Below the pieces are notes generated by a model. That model saw nothing but the letters and a program-made list of their open reading frames with translations, searched no databases and had not been told where the DNA came from. From NCBI GenBank assembly GCA_004764695.1, contig SMSO01000014.1, forward strand, positions 695,148-759,147: 64,000 nt of DNA, given 5' to 3'. Made by a program: the position numbers and the translations under genes. Origin of the DNA: Schizochytrium sp. TIO01. Taxonomy: Eukaryota; Sar; Bigyra; Thraustochytrida; Thraustochytriidae. Numbering within the stretch: position 1 is the first letter of the stretch; each line of letters begins with the position of its first letter. This document shows positions 33,775 to 44,127 of this stretch, in pieces.

Positions 33775-36700
33775 ATTCAACTCACGATAACAGACAAATT
33801 CGTTCAAGAGAAAGGAAGAGACACCTTTATCAAAGTCACGCCTATGACGAGTGAGGCTTATGTTGCTGGACTAGCTAGCAAGTAAGTGCCCTCATAGCTG
33901 CACATCTATGTTTCTAGGGATTTTACCCAAGTTAATAATCCCGTTTTTTGTGCTATAAGTCTAACGATGGTAGCCTTCTCAACTCTGCCGCAGGCGAAGA
34001 TAACGACTATAACAAATTGAAATGAACTACCCCGTGGCTTCGAACATACACACATAACAACTAATGTATTTGATAAATTCATCTAACTGCTGCCGATATT
34101 CTTGGGATTCAGTCCCATAGCACTAGCACGCAAAGTTCTTCAGGCTAGTTGAGAGTCTCATGATAGTTCATGTATTCTTCCAGGTAGCAAATCACTTCTC
34201 TTCATTCACCATACCATCCTGTCTAGATTCAACATAAACCTAGTTACACTAGGCAAAAGAAGTTTTTCTTTTCTCAGTATTGTATGAGCAAGCGTTTGTA
34301 TCTTGTTAAGCACATTATTAATTAGCTTGTTGTTTTTCTCCCACTTATGCATCAAATTGCAGAGCTTTCCTTAAGTTCTAGTGAAGTCAGTTCTGGTGAA
34401 GCGATCTCATTAGCTTCGCTCAGGAAATGTGCCACGTGATAGAAGTAAGTGCAGTTTTTCAATCGTACACTCCCCCCCCAGAAACTCCTTTTAGGCTGGA
34501 GTGTATAGGGGTAAACATTTACTATGAACAATCTTTTCATATGTGCACCTTCTACTAAGTTGTGGAAATTTACGGGAAATAGCAAAGCAAAACTCCCACA
34601 ATTTTTCTCAGGTGCGTCAGGAAACAGCCAAGCATTTAACCTGCCTTTTATGCACCAAGTTCTACACAAATTTGCACAGATTTTAAGAGACTAAACAAGA
34701 AAGTGAGATGTTCTATCATTACAAGAAACATGCCATGCCTTATTTCTAGATTCTTATTCAAGAATTTGTGGTAGCAGCCAGCATTTAGGTGTCGCACGCG
34801 TTTGAGATTGATAATAATTGGCGCATCGAAACCACGCTCCACACATAAGTAAACTTCAAACAGTCCCTCAATCAGCTACTATATTTCATTTCCGAGCTCG
34901 CAACGACTGACAGGTATTGAGATCTGTTAGTTCACAAGACTCTAGCGTGCCCTTTTCATGAAAAGAGAGACCATAACGAAAAAAAATCGTAGAACCACTG
35001 CCTTGCAGCGTAGGGCGATTATTGCGCACCCAACGACACGTGTGAGAATCTTATATATCATTGCGAGACAATCAGGTCTGTATGCCTAACATGTTAACGC
35101 TTCCCGTTGATGCCGCTATCGCCTCAGCAGGAAACAATTCCCTTCACCAAAGTACACTTCGCCACCATAAAAGCTATGCACTCAAAATGATTGTGCACCT
35201 CTCACAGGGCAAATCGTCCCTCTCCGGAGTTCACAACCAATCTTCTGGCCTCAAGAAAAACCTGGACTTAACCCTGAGAGTTTCAATTTTTAATTTACCG
35301 AAGCAGCACTGCCAGCCTAGCTTGCTTTAGATATAATGAAAACAACTCGAGCTCTGGTTTGATGCCCTGCTTTAAGAGCCTTCGGCTTTCGCATTCGTAA
35401 TTTAACTAAGGTAATCTTTTCTCTCATGAATGGTTTTGTGAAAAGGAAAATTAACAAAGGTTGCGTCGTCGGTCTTTTTGAATGGACGACAAAAAAGTCA
35501 TTCATATATAAGTTATTATTTTAATTTTCTTAATTTCGTATAAAATCTAATATCTAAAATTAAAATGATATTAAGAATAAATAAAATGTTTGGTTTAGGT
35601 TTACTTCATTGAATGCGACTTCGCTAGGCAATCCTCAGAAGAAACAAAGACGGCCGTAGCCACTATACTATATTTGCTTGTTTCTAATGTGACAGTCTGG
35701 ATGCAGGATCTCTGATCCGTCCGCGTGGAAATGGACGACCTCAGGAGGGCTGAGCTGAGCCACTCGTGTCTTTTCTTTTTCTTTTCTTGTTTATAAATAA
35801 AGGTTATATATATATTTTTTTTTATTGACATTAAATTAAAAAATATATATATACAACTTTGCAACTTTTCAAGAAAGAGATTGTTTTATTGTGAAGGTAT
35901 AAAAAAGCAAAATTCTAAGAATCCCTTTTCCCTCTCTTTTGACTCTTAAGTGATCTAGATTTATAGTGTTTTCATTTAGTCTTTCACATTAGTAGAAGTC
36001 CTTCATTCGTTTTGGTGCTTCTTCGAGGCAACTGGGGCGGTGCTTGGTTGCCATGCTTAGCCACGGTCTGGCCGCTGGTGCGCCTGTTTGGTAAGAGCAA
36101 GCATGGAGCTACAGCGCCATCGTGTAGTTTGGAGCATGCTTGATGAGTTTATCTCGTCACACCGATCTGGAGGCTGGAGGTGGTACCGAAATGAAGATTG
36201 CAAAACGGATAAGCTGCTGTCTATGTTGTGATTATGGCTCTAATACTACCCTCGGTTTGACAATCTTGCACGATTTATGCTAAGCTTACCCATCCATCTG
36301 TAAAGAACGCCGTGGACCTTTACACTTGTGCACGATGGGATATTAATCGAAATAGTTGATTGCAGGAGCACATGGTTTGACGCGGAATTATTCGATCACC
36401 TCAGCTCTGAAAGATATGGTGCGCACGAGATAGACTATATTGCAGCACGTGTCTTTGCTGTGGTGTTGAACCCGTTAGAAAATTACTTTGGCTGCCCTGA
36501 TCGTGAGCACCTGCGCACACATTCCTCCCTTCAGCAGTCTACAGCGCTGACTAGAGTGTGCTGTCCTGAAATCAGTCATGACTAATAATCAGCACCGCCA
36601 TCTCAGGTTCTGCTTCTGAGCATAGAAATTGAAATGAAACGTAAAAAAAAAAAAAGCTTTTGACATTCTTCAAATCGATCAAGGAATATATAAGTTGCGG

Positions 36701-37728
36701 GCGCGATGACCTATAGTTCTTGAGGTTTCAACAGCCGTAAAGATTCTGTGCCACAGCAGAACATCGCCTTCTTTTGAGACGATGTCTTCCGACCCAAGCA
36801 TATCAAGAAAGAGTTTTGATTGTTCAATACCCCAGGTACGCTGTAGTAGGTACATTTCTTGCTGGGTTATTGGGTTTTAACTTTTTAAATATATATATTT
36901 TAAGAATACATATTTTTAAAGTTCAATTTTAAAAAGTGAAAATTAAATCTCTCACTGGACTATTACAGAGGGGTTGTCTTTTAAATAAGTTAATAATAGT
37001 CACGAAATGTTATTATTTTGCAAGAGAAAAGTCAAATAAGAGGAAGATCAAATCATGTAGTTGTAGTTGCCTAAACTTACAAAACCTGCTAGGTGACGAT
37101 GATGTGAAAAGAGTGCAGCAAACCCAAAACACCAGGCCGTCCATGTGCCTTCTGAGCAGGGCTTGGCAGGAATTGTGCTGGTTTCTCCCTACATACAAGC
37201 GCCTTGCAACGAGCAGCACTAGTGATATTAAAGTCTGTAGGCACGGCCTAGAAGGGGAAAGAGGGAATTAGAGACAGAAAAGGGGGACTTACAGCGAGAA
37301 CTACCACGTAGAGTATCGGCGCTCGCCTTATCGAGAGTTCTGCTTGCTTTGTTTTGGTTTGGGGCACTTGCCACCAGGCTATTTAGACAGAGATACTCTT
37401 CACACGGATGAACCTAGGTGTTGCGGGACATTGAGTTGGTTCGCAGCTGAGTTCATCTGAATCGGGGACCTGTCTCTCAACCCGTCTCCATAACTGGGAC
37501 GCCTTGCTCCGATTCTCGATTGACGTAAACCCATGCAAAAGTAGTAACCATCCCCAGAAACGGCAACGACCCGAAGGATTTTTTGTAACCGGCCAGTTCT
37601 GAAGTTTGCGACACGCAACTTAGTAAGTAGAACCAAGCCATTCTTTGTGCAGATTGCGCAAGTCCCAGCAAGTTGGCCTGGCTCTTACCAGGTGGCATCA
37701 CAAACTAGCAAAACAAGAAATCAACTAA
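33775..37728. other. Spacer between protease copies 5 and 6
   Basis: About 4 kb of AT-rich DNA. Short frames such as 36328-36585 and 36936-37271 have no recognisable domain. Runs of T, A and TA occur at 35800-35860 and 36880-36925. Nothing else is supportable. Confidence 0.5.
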
Positions 37729-40083
37729 ATGAGGATGACAATGTCTTTCTATACTACAGTGATCCTACTTCTGATTGCCTCACATTGGATTCATGGTTCA
37801 CAAGGTATGATCATTGAAAATGGCGAGGTGGACCCAGAATTAGATGCTCAGAGGGCACTTCTTGATGGGCGGCGCGACCTTTCCTCCGGTGATAGGTATA
37901 TTGCGCGAGTATATACGACTAAATCAAAGACCAGCGCGGCATGTGCGAGAGTGCTCGAAAAAATCACAGAATGGGAAGACTCTAGTTCGATGAGTAGTGC
38001 TGATGTTTCAGGTGATGAGCCATCAGGAAACCTTACTACAGTTACCTCGGCAACAGTAGCAATTTATTGCAATGTGTTTTTCCAAACCACAAGTGAAGCA
38101 CTGGTTGAGTATGTCGCTTCTCTCAATGGTGTACAGTCCGTTGAACTCGATGAGGTTGTGCCCATGGCTGACGTCATATCTTGGGGTTTGGACAGAATCG
38201 ATCAAGAGTCTCTACCTTTAAGTGAAACATCATTTGGCAGTGCATACCATGGGCGAGGAAGTAACATTTATGTCATTGATACTGGCCTGTACTATGAACA
38301 CAGTGAATTTACGAATAGATCCAGTTTCATAAGAGACTTTACATACGAAGAAGGAAGTGAAATCACCGATGGCCATGGACATGGAACGCACTGCTCTGGT
38401 ATTGCAGCAGGAACAACATATGGTGTTGCCAAGGAAGCCTATATCTTCGGCATCAAAGTTCTCAATAGTAATGGCTGGGGGTACACGTCAGATGTAATCA
38501 AGGGAATTGCCTATGCAGTACAGTATCAAAACGAAAAGTACAATGGTGAAACGGCAGTGCTTTCGCTCTCCCTTGGAGGCGCGAAAAGCTCTGCACTAAA
38601 ATATGCGGTTCTTGATGCAAATACTGCAGGAATGATCACTGTGGTTGCTGCTGGCAACAAAGCAAAAGATGCTTGCTTGTATTCGCCGAGTAACGCGGGA
38701 GGAAGTGCATCAGATGGTGGGGTTATTACAGTTGGGGCAACAGACTCGGATGATTCCTTTGCTTATTATTCCAATTTTGGAGCCTGTGTTGATGTGCTTG
38801 CACCAGGTTCATATATCAAGTCTTCCTGGATTGGATCCACGACTGCCACACGCACTGTGAGCGGGACTTCTATGGCAACCCCTTTTGTTGCTGGTGTTGC
38901 AGCTACGCTCTTAGAAAAGCACAATAAAGACAAATTAGGGGCCCAAGCAGAACTTGTGGAGCTCCTCGCGATGAACCAAATTTCAGGCCTTGATGGATTA
39001 AACACTACGAATGGATTACTACAAGTCTCACTTACTACAGCCCCGCCTACGTCTCCTACCGTTCAGGCAACTATTGCGCCCACAACAGAACCAATCACCC
39101 TTTGTGTCTCCGAAGAGAGTAGTACATCATGTGTACCATTCTATCGAGCAGACTTTGGGCCAGACCTGCCTCGAACTTATACATTTGGTGGGCAGCTTGA
39201 AGCTCTAAACAGTCCATTTTGTAAAGCAACAAAAGCTAATTATACCGATAAGGTGATCATAATCCCCTTCAAACAATCCCTAAAATGCTCATTGTATAGT
39301 ATGGTAAAGCTTGCAGAAAATCAAGGCGCTTCTGCTGTTATCCTTTATCCTACATATACCTCAGAACTGATTTCACCTTTATATTCTGGTTATGACGCAG
39401 TGAATATTGTTTCAGTTATCATCACTGAAGATGATGCAAAGAACCTCGTCAAGCTTAGCAAAAAGGGCGCAGTTGCACTTTTTGGATCCCAAAGCTACTA
39501 TGACATCACAAAGTCACCATCACCGCGTCCCACCAAATCACCAACGTCTTCCCCCACCATGAAACCCACTGTTTCATGTGCTAACTATTCGGGCACAAGC
39601 AAAAAGGCTCGTCGCAAATGCTTAGCAGCAAGTTATTGCATCTATGACAGCGTTGAGGGCCTGTGTTACAACGTTGAGGAGGAAGACATCCCGTGCACGG
39701 CATATGACGAGTCCAGTTGTTCTGACTCCGGTAATTGCGTCTGGACAATTCTGCTTGAGCAACAGAAGAAGGCCGCGTGTTACAATATTGGCGACGTTCC
39801 CTATAACATTACGTTGATGAATCCCCGAACGTGTTCTGAAGTTTCATACGACGAAGCGGAAGAATTTTGCTCCTCGTCAAAGATGACCATGTGTGCCGCT
39901 TCCGAGCTAATGTATGCCGGCAAAAATAATGTCTGTGATCCTGACAAAGAATGGGTTTGGTCTTCTACTTCGTGTGGCAAGAACAAGTTCTACCAGATAG
40001 ACCTCGCAAGCTCTGACTTCCAATGCAAGTCCATCAAGAAAGCAGAAGCCTACATGAGGTGCTGTAATAAGAACGCTATTTAA
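37729..40083 (+). CDS. Secreted subtilisin-like serine protease (S8) with PA domain, copy 6
   Basis: A 784-residue precursor, the longest copy. Signal peptide 1-26; the dibasic site reads GRRDL (R48-R49); I9-type propeptide with the Cys pair; S8 domain with Asp184 (VIDTG), His218 (GHGHGTHCSG), Asn310 and Ser381. The motif after Ser381 is TPFVAG where the other five have TPHVAG. The PA domain starts at Cys459 and is the most divergent: the PRGDC-type loop of the other copies is replaced by a longer loop, PFKQSLKC. The Cys-rich end starts at Cys617, keeps both Cys repeats and the WVWSSTSC module, and closes on RCC plus NKNAI. ATG start (a second ATG lies two codons on), no intron, TAA stop. It closes the protease array; the next gene is 1.4 kb away. 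Confidence 0.95.
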   Translation: MRMTMSFYTTVILLLIASHWIHGSQGMIIENGEVDPELDAQRALLDGRRDLSSGDRYIARVYTTKSKTSAACARVLEKITEWEDSSSMSSADVSGDEPSGNLTTVTSATVAIYCNVFFQTTSEALVEYVASLNGVQSVELDEVVPMADVISWGLDRIDQESLPLSETSFGSAYHGRGSNIYVIDTGLYYEHSEFTNRSSFIRDFTYEEGSEITDGHGHGTHCSGIAAGTTYGVAKEAYIFGIKVLNSNGWGYTSDVIKGIAYAVQYQNEKYNGETAVLSLSLGGAKSSALKYAVLDANTAGMITVVAAGNKAKDACLYSPSNAGGSASDGGVITVGATDSDDSFAYYSNFGACVDVLAPGSYIKSSWIGSTTATRTVSGTSMATPFVAGVAATLLEKHNKDKLGAQAELVELLAMNQISGLDGLNTTNGLLQVSLTTAPPTSPTVQATIAPTTEPITLCVSEESSTSCVPFYRADFGPDLPRTYTFGGQLEALNSPFCKATKANYTDKVIIIPFKQSLKCSLYSMVKLAENQGASAVILYPTYTSELISPLYSGYDAVNIVSVIITEDDAKNLVKLSKKGAVALFGSQSYYDITKSPSPRPTKSPTSSPTMKPTVSCANYSGTSKKARRKCLAASYCIYDSVEGLCYNVEEEDIPCTAYDESSCSDSGNCVWTILLEQQKKAACYNIGDVPYNITLMNPRTCSEVSYDEAEEFCSSSKMTMCAASELMYAGKNNVCDPDKEWVWSSTSCGKNKFYQIDLASSDFQCKSIKKAEAYMRCCNKNAI

Positions 40084-41449
40084 AGAAACCTATGACTCCT
40101 GGCTAAATTAGGTATGATGATTGCCAGCAATGGAAAAAAATGAACTACACAATACTCTTGCATGTATACGTTTCTTCAGCTTCCATGCCATGCGCTTATG
40201 GAACGCCAATGAAGATAGTATTGCAAGATAAATGACGAAAACAATTCTGATGATATCCAAATTGCATGAAGACGAACCAGAAAAAGAAATAAACTTGATA
40301 CAAATATATATGCTCATTTACAATTTCAACGGTTCAAAGAAGTTTATTCCAAAATTGTGATTCATTCTTATGCATACGCCAATACTCAGATAAAAGAATA
40401 ACTTCACTAGGCCATGGTTCACCTTGATTTTTGTCTCCATGTGAACATGCTCATCGATAGGTAAGGCTTCTCAAATCGCCGTTATGTCAAATTTAATTTT
40501 CACAACAATTTCATCAAAAATATTCTGACTTTACTTAGATTCAGCATGAACATCATAAATCATGCCGGGAATGTCATCAAGCATGTTGGGGTGCAAGCTA
40601 CTTGATATACTCTCTTTCAACCGCGTTTGCCTGTAAAATCTAATATAGCCTCAGCGGGTAAAATATATATATAAACTTACTTAGGAAATACCATCCCAGT
40701 AGGGCTTACTCTTAAGGTATGCCTACCTACCTACCTACCTACCTACCTACCATCAACCAACTTCGTTCTGATGTTCTTTCTTTGCGGCTGCGACGGCTAA
40801 AAAGAGGGAACGACAGCACGGCAAGCGAGCTTAGCGGCCAACACAGCAAAGCCCAAAAGCTTGCCGACTACTGCGCTTGTAGCGGTGTTGCTGCTTTGGG
40901 CGACGAGGTGTTTCTGCTACATCATGATAGTGCGGGTTTGCGTGTAGTATAGTCACTTCGAGATCCGTGCGCACTTGTTCGACGTCGCGTTCAAGACAAG
41001 AGTTGCGAGACAAAGCCCAAGCTAATCTTTGCGTGGGATCGAATAAAGGACAGCTAGGCAACCTTGAGTGTCTACCTGCAAGCTGAGCGCAGTGTTTTTA
41101 CCAGTTTTCAAAAGGCTCGAGGTTCTTGAGTGATCGCCTAAAGGTCCATTGTTGAGCTTCGGCCGAGCAGAACAAAATAACTCCAGCCCATTTTATCAAC
41201 GCCAATTCAAATTTCGACTTCGATACTTGTTGTCCTTTCACTTCATCGCCAGCTCCTTTTTATTTGCAGTTATTTTCAGTCTCCATCTTCTCCGCCTAAA
41301 TCTGCACGTGTTTGCTGCTCGAGTCAATATACAGCAGGCGCCTGCATTTTTTCGTACGCTGGAATATACAATTGAATTGAAATTAGTCGTGCAATTTAAA
41401 ATCGTAGCCAAAGAAGAAGAGTACATCAAAGCATTGCAGCTTGAGGGTG
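40084..41449. other. Spacer between protease copy 6 and the EST1/SMG7-like gene
   Basis: AT-rich up to about 40720, then more balanced. It holds a CTAC repeat and, from about 41100, the probable leader of the downstream gene. No coding frame is supportable. Confidence 0.5.
40722..40750. repeat. CTAC tetranucleotide repeat
   Basis: About seven CTAC units in the spacer upstream of the EST1/SMG7-like gene. Confidence 0.9.
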
Positions 41450-43765
41450 ATGGAGCAGTCCCTCGCAATAGGTCTTCAGCATATTGAACGCCTGCGAAAG
41501 CTATATCGTGCTCAGCCTCGAGATGACAATGCTATTGAGCGCGTGGCGAAGGACGCTCGCACCCGGCTCGAAGAGGTAATCCTTGGCGATCCACCTCTCG
41601 CTGCTCGGAAAGAGGTTGAAGACCAGCTTTGGCGTTATTGCTACTACAAGCGCATTGAAGAGTTTCGAAAGAGGCTTGCCAAGAGTGGACGCCCCTCTCA
41701 AGCCTCTGACGCCCGGGAAACAGCGCAGCGGCAACGCGCTCTGCGTGGGGACTTTTTGCATTTTCTTGATGTAGCACAAAGCCAGTATGCATCATTCCTG
41801 ACTCGTTTGACGCAAGCACGCGAAGCTACATCCAAAGAAGACATTCGGAAACAACTTTTTTCTGCCTCGATTCATCGCTGCCATCTATATACAGGTGATT
41901 TGGCTCGCTATCGTGAGCTCAATGATACTTCACGTGAGCAAAAATCTTACGAAGCTGCTGCTCAGCAATACAAAGAAGCCTTGCGTGCGTACCCCCAGAA
42001 GGGAAATCCCCATAATCAGCTTGCTGTACTAGCTCAATACCGGAATGAAATGATTGTTGCTCTATTTCGTTATGAAATGGCGCTCTTGGTTCCAGAACCC
42101 TTTGAGACTGCTCAGACAAATCTGAATATGCTTTATGATTTTGTGCTCAAAAACGCACGCAAACGGGACTTGTTGAATCAACCTGTTCTCCCGTCGAACG
42201 CGCCTATCTCAGGCTCTCAGCGTTCTGCTTTGCTTCGGGACTTCTCCTTCCGTTTTGTTCTTCTTCACGGGCTTGTAAATGGGCATTCCCACTTGAAGCC
42301 TGAAGACGGAGTTTCTCAAGACGCTCTGATGAAGCGAGTCATTGACGAGTTGGCACTGCTGGTACGAAAATCAGCCTTGAACAAGGAGGTGCGTCTTGCC
42401 TTGGTGGTGACGAGCATCTCCCTTGTCCTTAATGCGCGAAAGACACGTACAGACCCAGACGTCGCTGAGACTTTGGCCTTTTCGGTAGTTTCTACATTCG
42501 CTTCTCACCTTGCAGATGCCGCGAAACGTGGACCTGCGGAAGCAACACCAGGGGAAGCTCTCACGGCTGTCTCAGTTTTCCTAGAATGGATTCGGGAAGA
42601 CATTAAAGCAGGAAACACTATTGATCTGAAGAGAAAGCCAGCTGCCCTAACTCTCTGGAATTCTCTTCAAGTGCTCTGGCCGTCTCTACTTGCAGCAGCG
42701 AACGGTGGTGCTAGTACGCAAACCTCCATCGTCCGGAAACCCGAGCTTTTGTGGGAAGATGTGGAGCTGGAGGCATTTGTACCCCTTCGAGGAAGTCGAG
42801 GCTATCTTGCAGCAGCTGCTGCTGGCGATAACAAAAAGCCTGCTGCTTCAGGTCAAGACCGTGAAAAGGCTGCGACTGAAAGGGGTCAACGCGTATGTTT
42901 GGTGTGTGACTGGATCATGCATGATTCGCGGTACGTTGGTGTTTTGCCTTTTGACGCATCTTTTGCACTTCCGGTAAATGCAAATGTGGCTGCTATTTCA
43001 TCTGTGGCATCTCTTCTTGATAAATCTCACCTCGCACACTCTGCACATGCTGGGTGGTCTGGGGCACAACGGTCTGGAAGACCTACAAGCAAAACGCAAT
43101 TTGGTGCAAACGAAGAAGAAGACGACGGGGAAGAAATCATTATGCTTGTTCCTGGGTCTTTGCGGCCGGGTGCTTCGTCTCTTTCAGGTAATTCTTCTGA
43201 TCAGCGGAGCACCACAGCTTCGCAACCGGGGCCTCAGGCCATGAACAGAAATGGCCTCCGTCCAGAGAACCTTGCATTTACGATACAGGGCACACCATCA
43301 GGTACCGAAAATATTCACACCGCGTATGAAGTACCCCCATTCAATTCATCTGCTGCATTCCTAGGGAAGTCTAATGAGCCTCCGCTCCAGCCACCGCGGC
43401 AGATGAAGACGAGCGGGTTTCCAGGCACACTTACAGCTCCGCAAACCTTTGGTTTAAGTAGAAACCCCAAAGATTCTTATCAGGACGGGCCGGGAGCAGG
43501 TACTTGGCAGACCCCTATGAGTATGAACTTCGTATCCCCACCAACGGAGTCACCTGCAGGCTCTGCACCATCTACACATGCGTCAGGACTCCTGTCTCCA
43601 TCAGCTTTGCTTCCGTTTCTGCCACCTATGGAAGGTGCTCCCCAAGATGCAGGAGCATCGTCTGCGGGATTGTCTCAGGTTTCGAGCTCACGTCCGCCTC
43701 CTGGATTTGCTTCTGAAAGTATGTCTGAGAATCGAAAGAGCAACAGCATCCACCCTGGTAGATAG
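41450..43765 (+). CDS. EST1/SMG7-family protein (telomerase / nonsense-mediated decay factor-like)
   Basis: A 771-residue protein from the first ATG at 41450; the frame opens at a TTG nine bases earlier. Residues about 5-230 match the helical 14-3-3/TPR region of EST1, SMG5, SMG6 and SMG7. The best signature is HRCHLYTGDLARYR (142-155) followed by YKEALRAYPQKGNPHNQLAVLA (174-195, cited in part) and PEPFETAQTNL (214-225). Residues about 230-560 are helical and fit the EST1 DNA/RNA-binding domain. The last 200 residues are Ser/Pro/Gly-rich and probably disordered. In known relatives this fold binds phosphorylated UPF1 in mRNA decay, or telomerase RNA in yeast. No PIN nuclease domain is seen, so SMG5 and SMG6 type ends are absent and SMG7/EST1 fits best. 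It is convergent with the kinase gene, 362 bases apart. Confidence 0.85.
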   Translation: MEQSLAIGLQHIERLRKLYRAQPRDDNAIERVAKDARTRLEEVILGDPPLAARKEVEDQLWRYCYYKRIEEFRKRLAKSGRPSQASDARETAQRQRALRGDFLHFLDVAQSQYASFLTRLTQAREATSKEDIRKQLFSASIHRCHLYTGDLARYRELNDTSREQKSYEAAAQQYKEALRAYPQKGNPHNQLAVLAQYRNEMIVALFRYEMALLVPEPFETAQTNLNMLYDFVLKNARKRDLLNQPVLPSNAPISGSQRSALLRDFSFRFVLLHGLVNGHSHLKPEDGVSQDALMKRVIDELALLVRKSALNKEVRLALVVTSISLVLNARKTRTDPDVAETLAFSVVSTFASHLADAAKRGPAEATPGEALTAVSVFLEWIREDIKAGNTIDLKRKPAALTLWNSLQVLWPSLLAAANGGASTQTSIVRKPELLWEDVELEAFVPLRGSRGYLAAAAAGDNKKPAASGQDREKAATERGQRVCLVCDWIMHDSRYVGVLPFDASFALPVNANVAAISSVASLLDKSHLAHSAHAGWSGAQRSGRPTSKTQFGANEEEDDGEEIIMLVPGSLRPGASSLSGNSSDQRSTTASQPGPQAMNRNGLRPENLAFTIQGTPSGTENIHTAYEVPPFNSSAAFLGKSNEPPLQPPRQMKTSGFPGTLTAPQTFGLSRNPKDSYQDGPGAGTWQTPMSMNFVSPPTESPAGSAPSTHASGLLSPSALLPFLPPMEGAPQDAGASSAGLSQVSSSRPPPGFASESMSENRKSNSIHPGR

Positions 43766-44127
43766 ATGGATTTAGCTCACACAAATGATCGAGTTTTAAA
43801 GACAAATCTTGGCAAGGTTAGGATGCAGATTCTATGTTTTCGCAATGTGAGTGTCACTTAGGTAGCAAACTATGTGTTGGAGGTGGGAAAACTATGCATG
43901 TTGCATTAACAGGAAGATCGATTGATTGGGTTATAATGGTTCAGGTGTTTTTTGGTTTTGTTTTGTTATCTCTACAAATATTCCCAGACGAGCCTAATTC
44001 TCCTTCTCACATTACTATAAACGCATGCAAACATGACTAAGGTTGCCATCAATGGATTGTGCCCACGTGCGCTATAATTCAACTGGTAATACATCATAAG
44101 TCTGAGCTACGCTTGATTCGGTCCTAA
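43766..44127. other. Convergent 3' spacer
   Basis: Short spacer between the 3' ends of the EST1/SMG7-like gene and the kinase gene. Both polyadenylation regions must lie in these 362 bases or overlap. No repeat seen. Confidence 0.5.
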
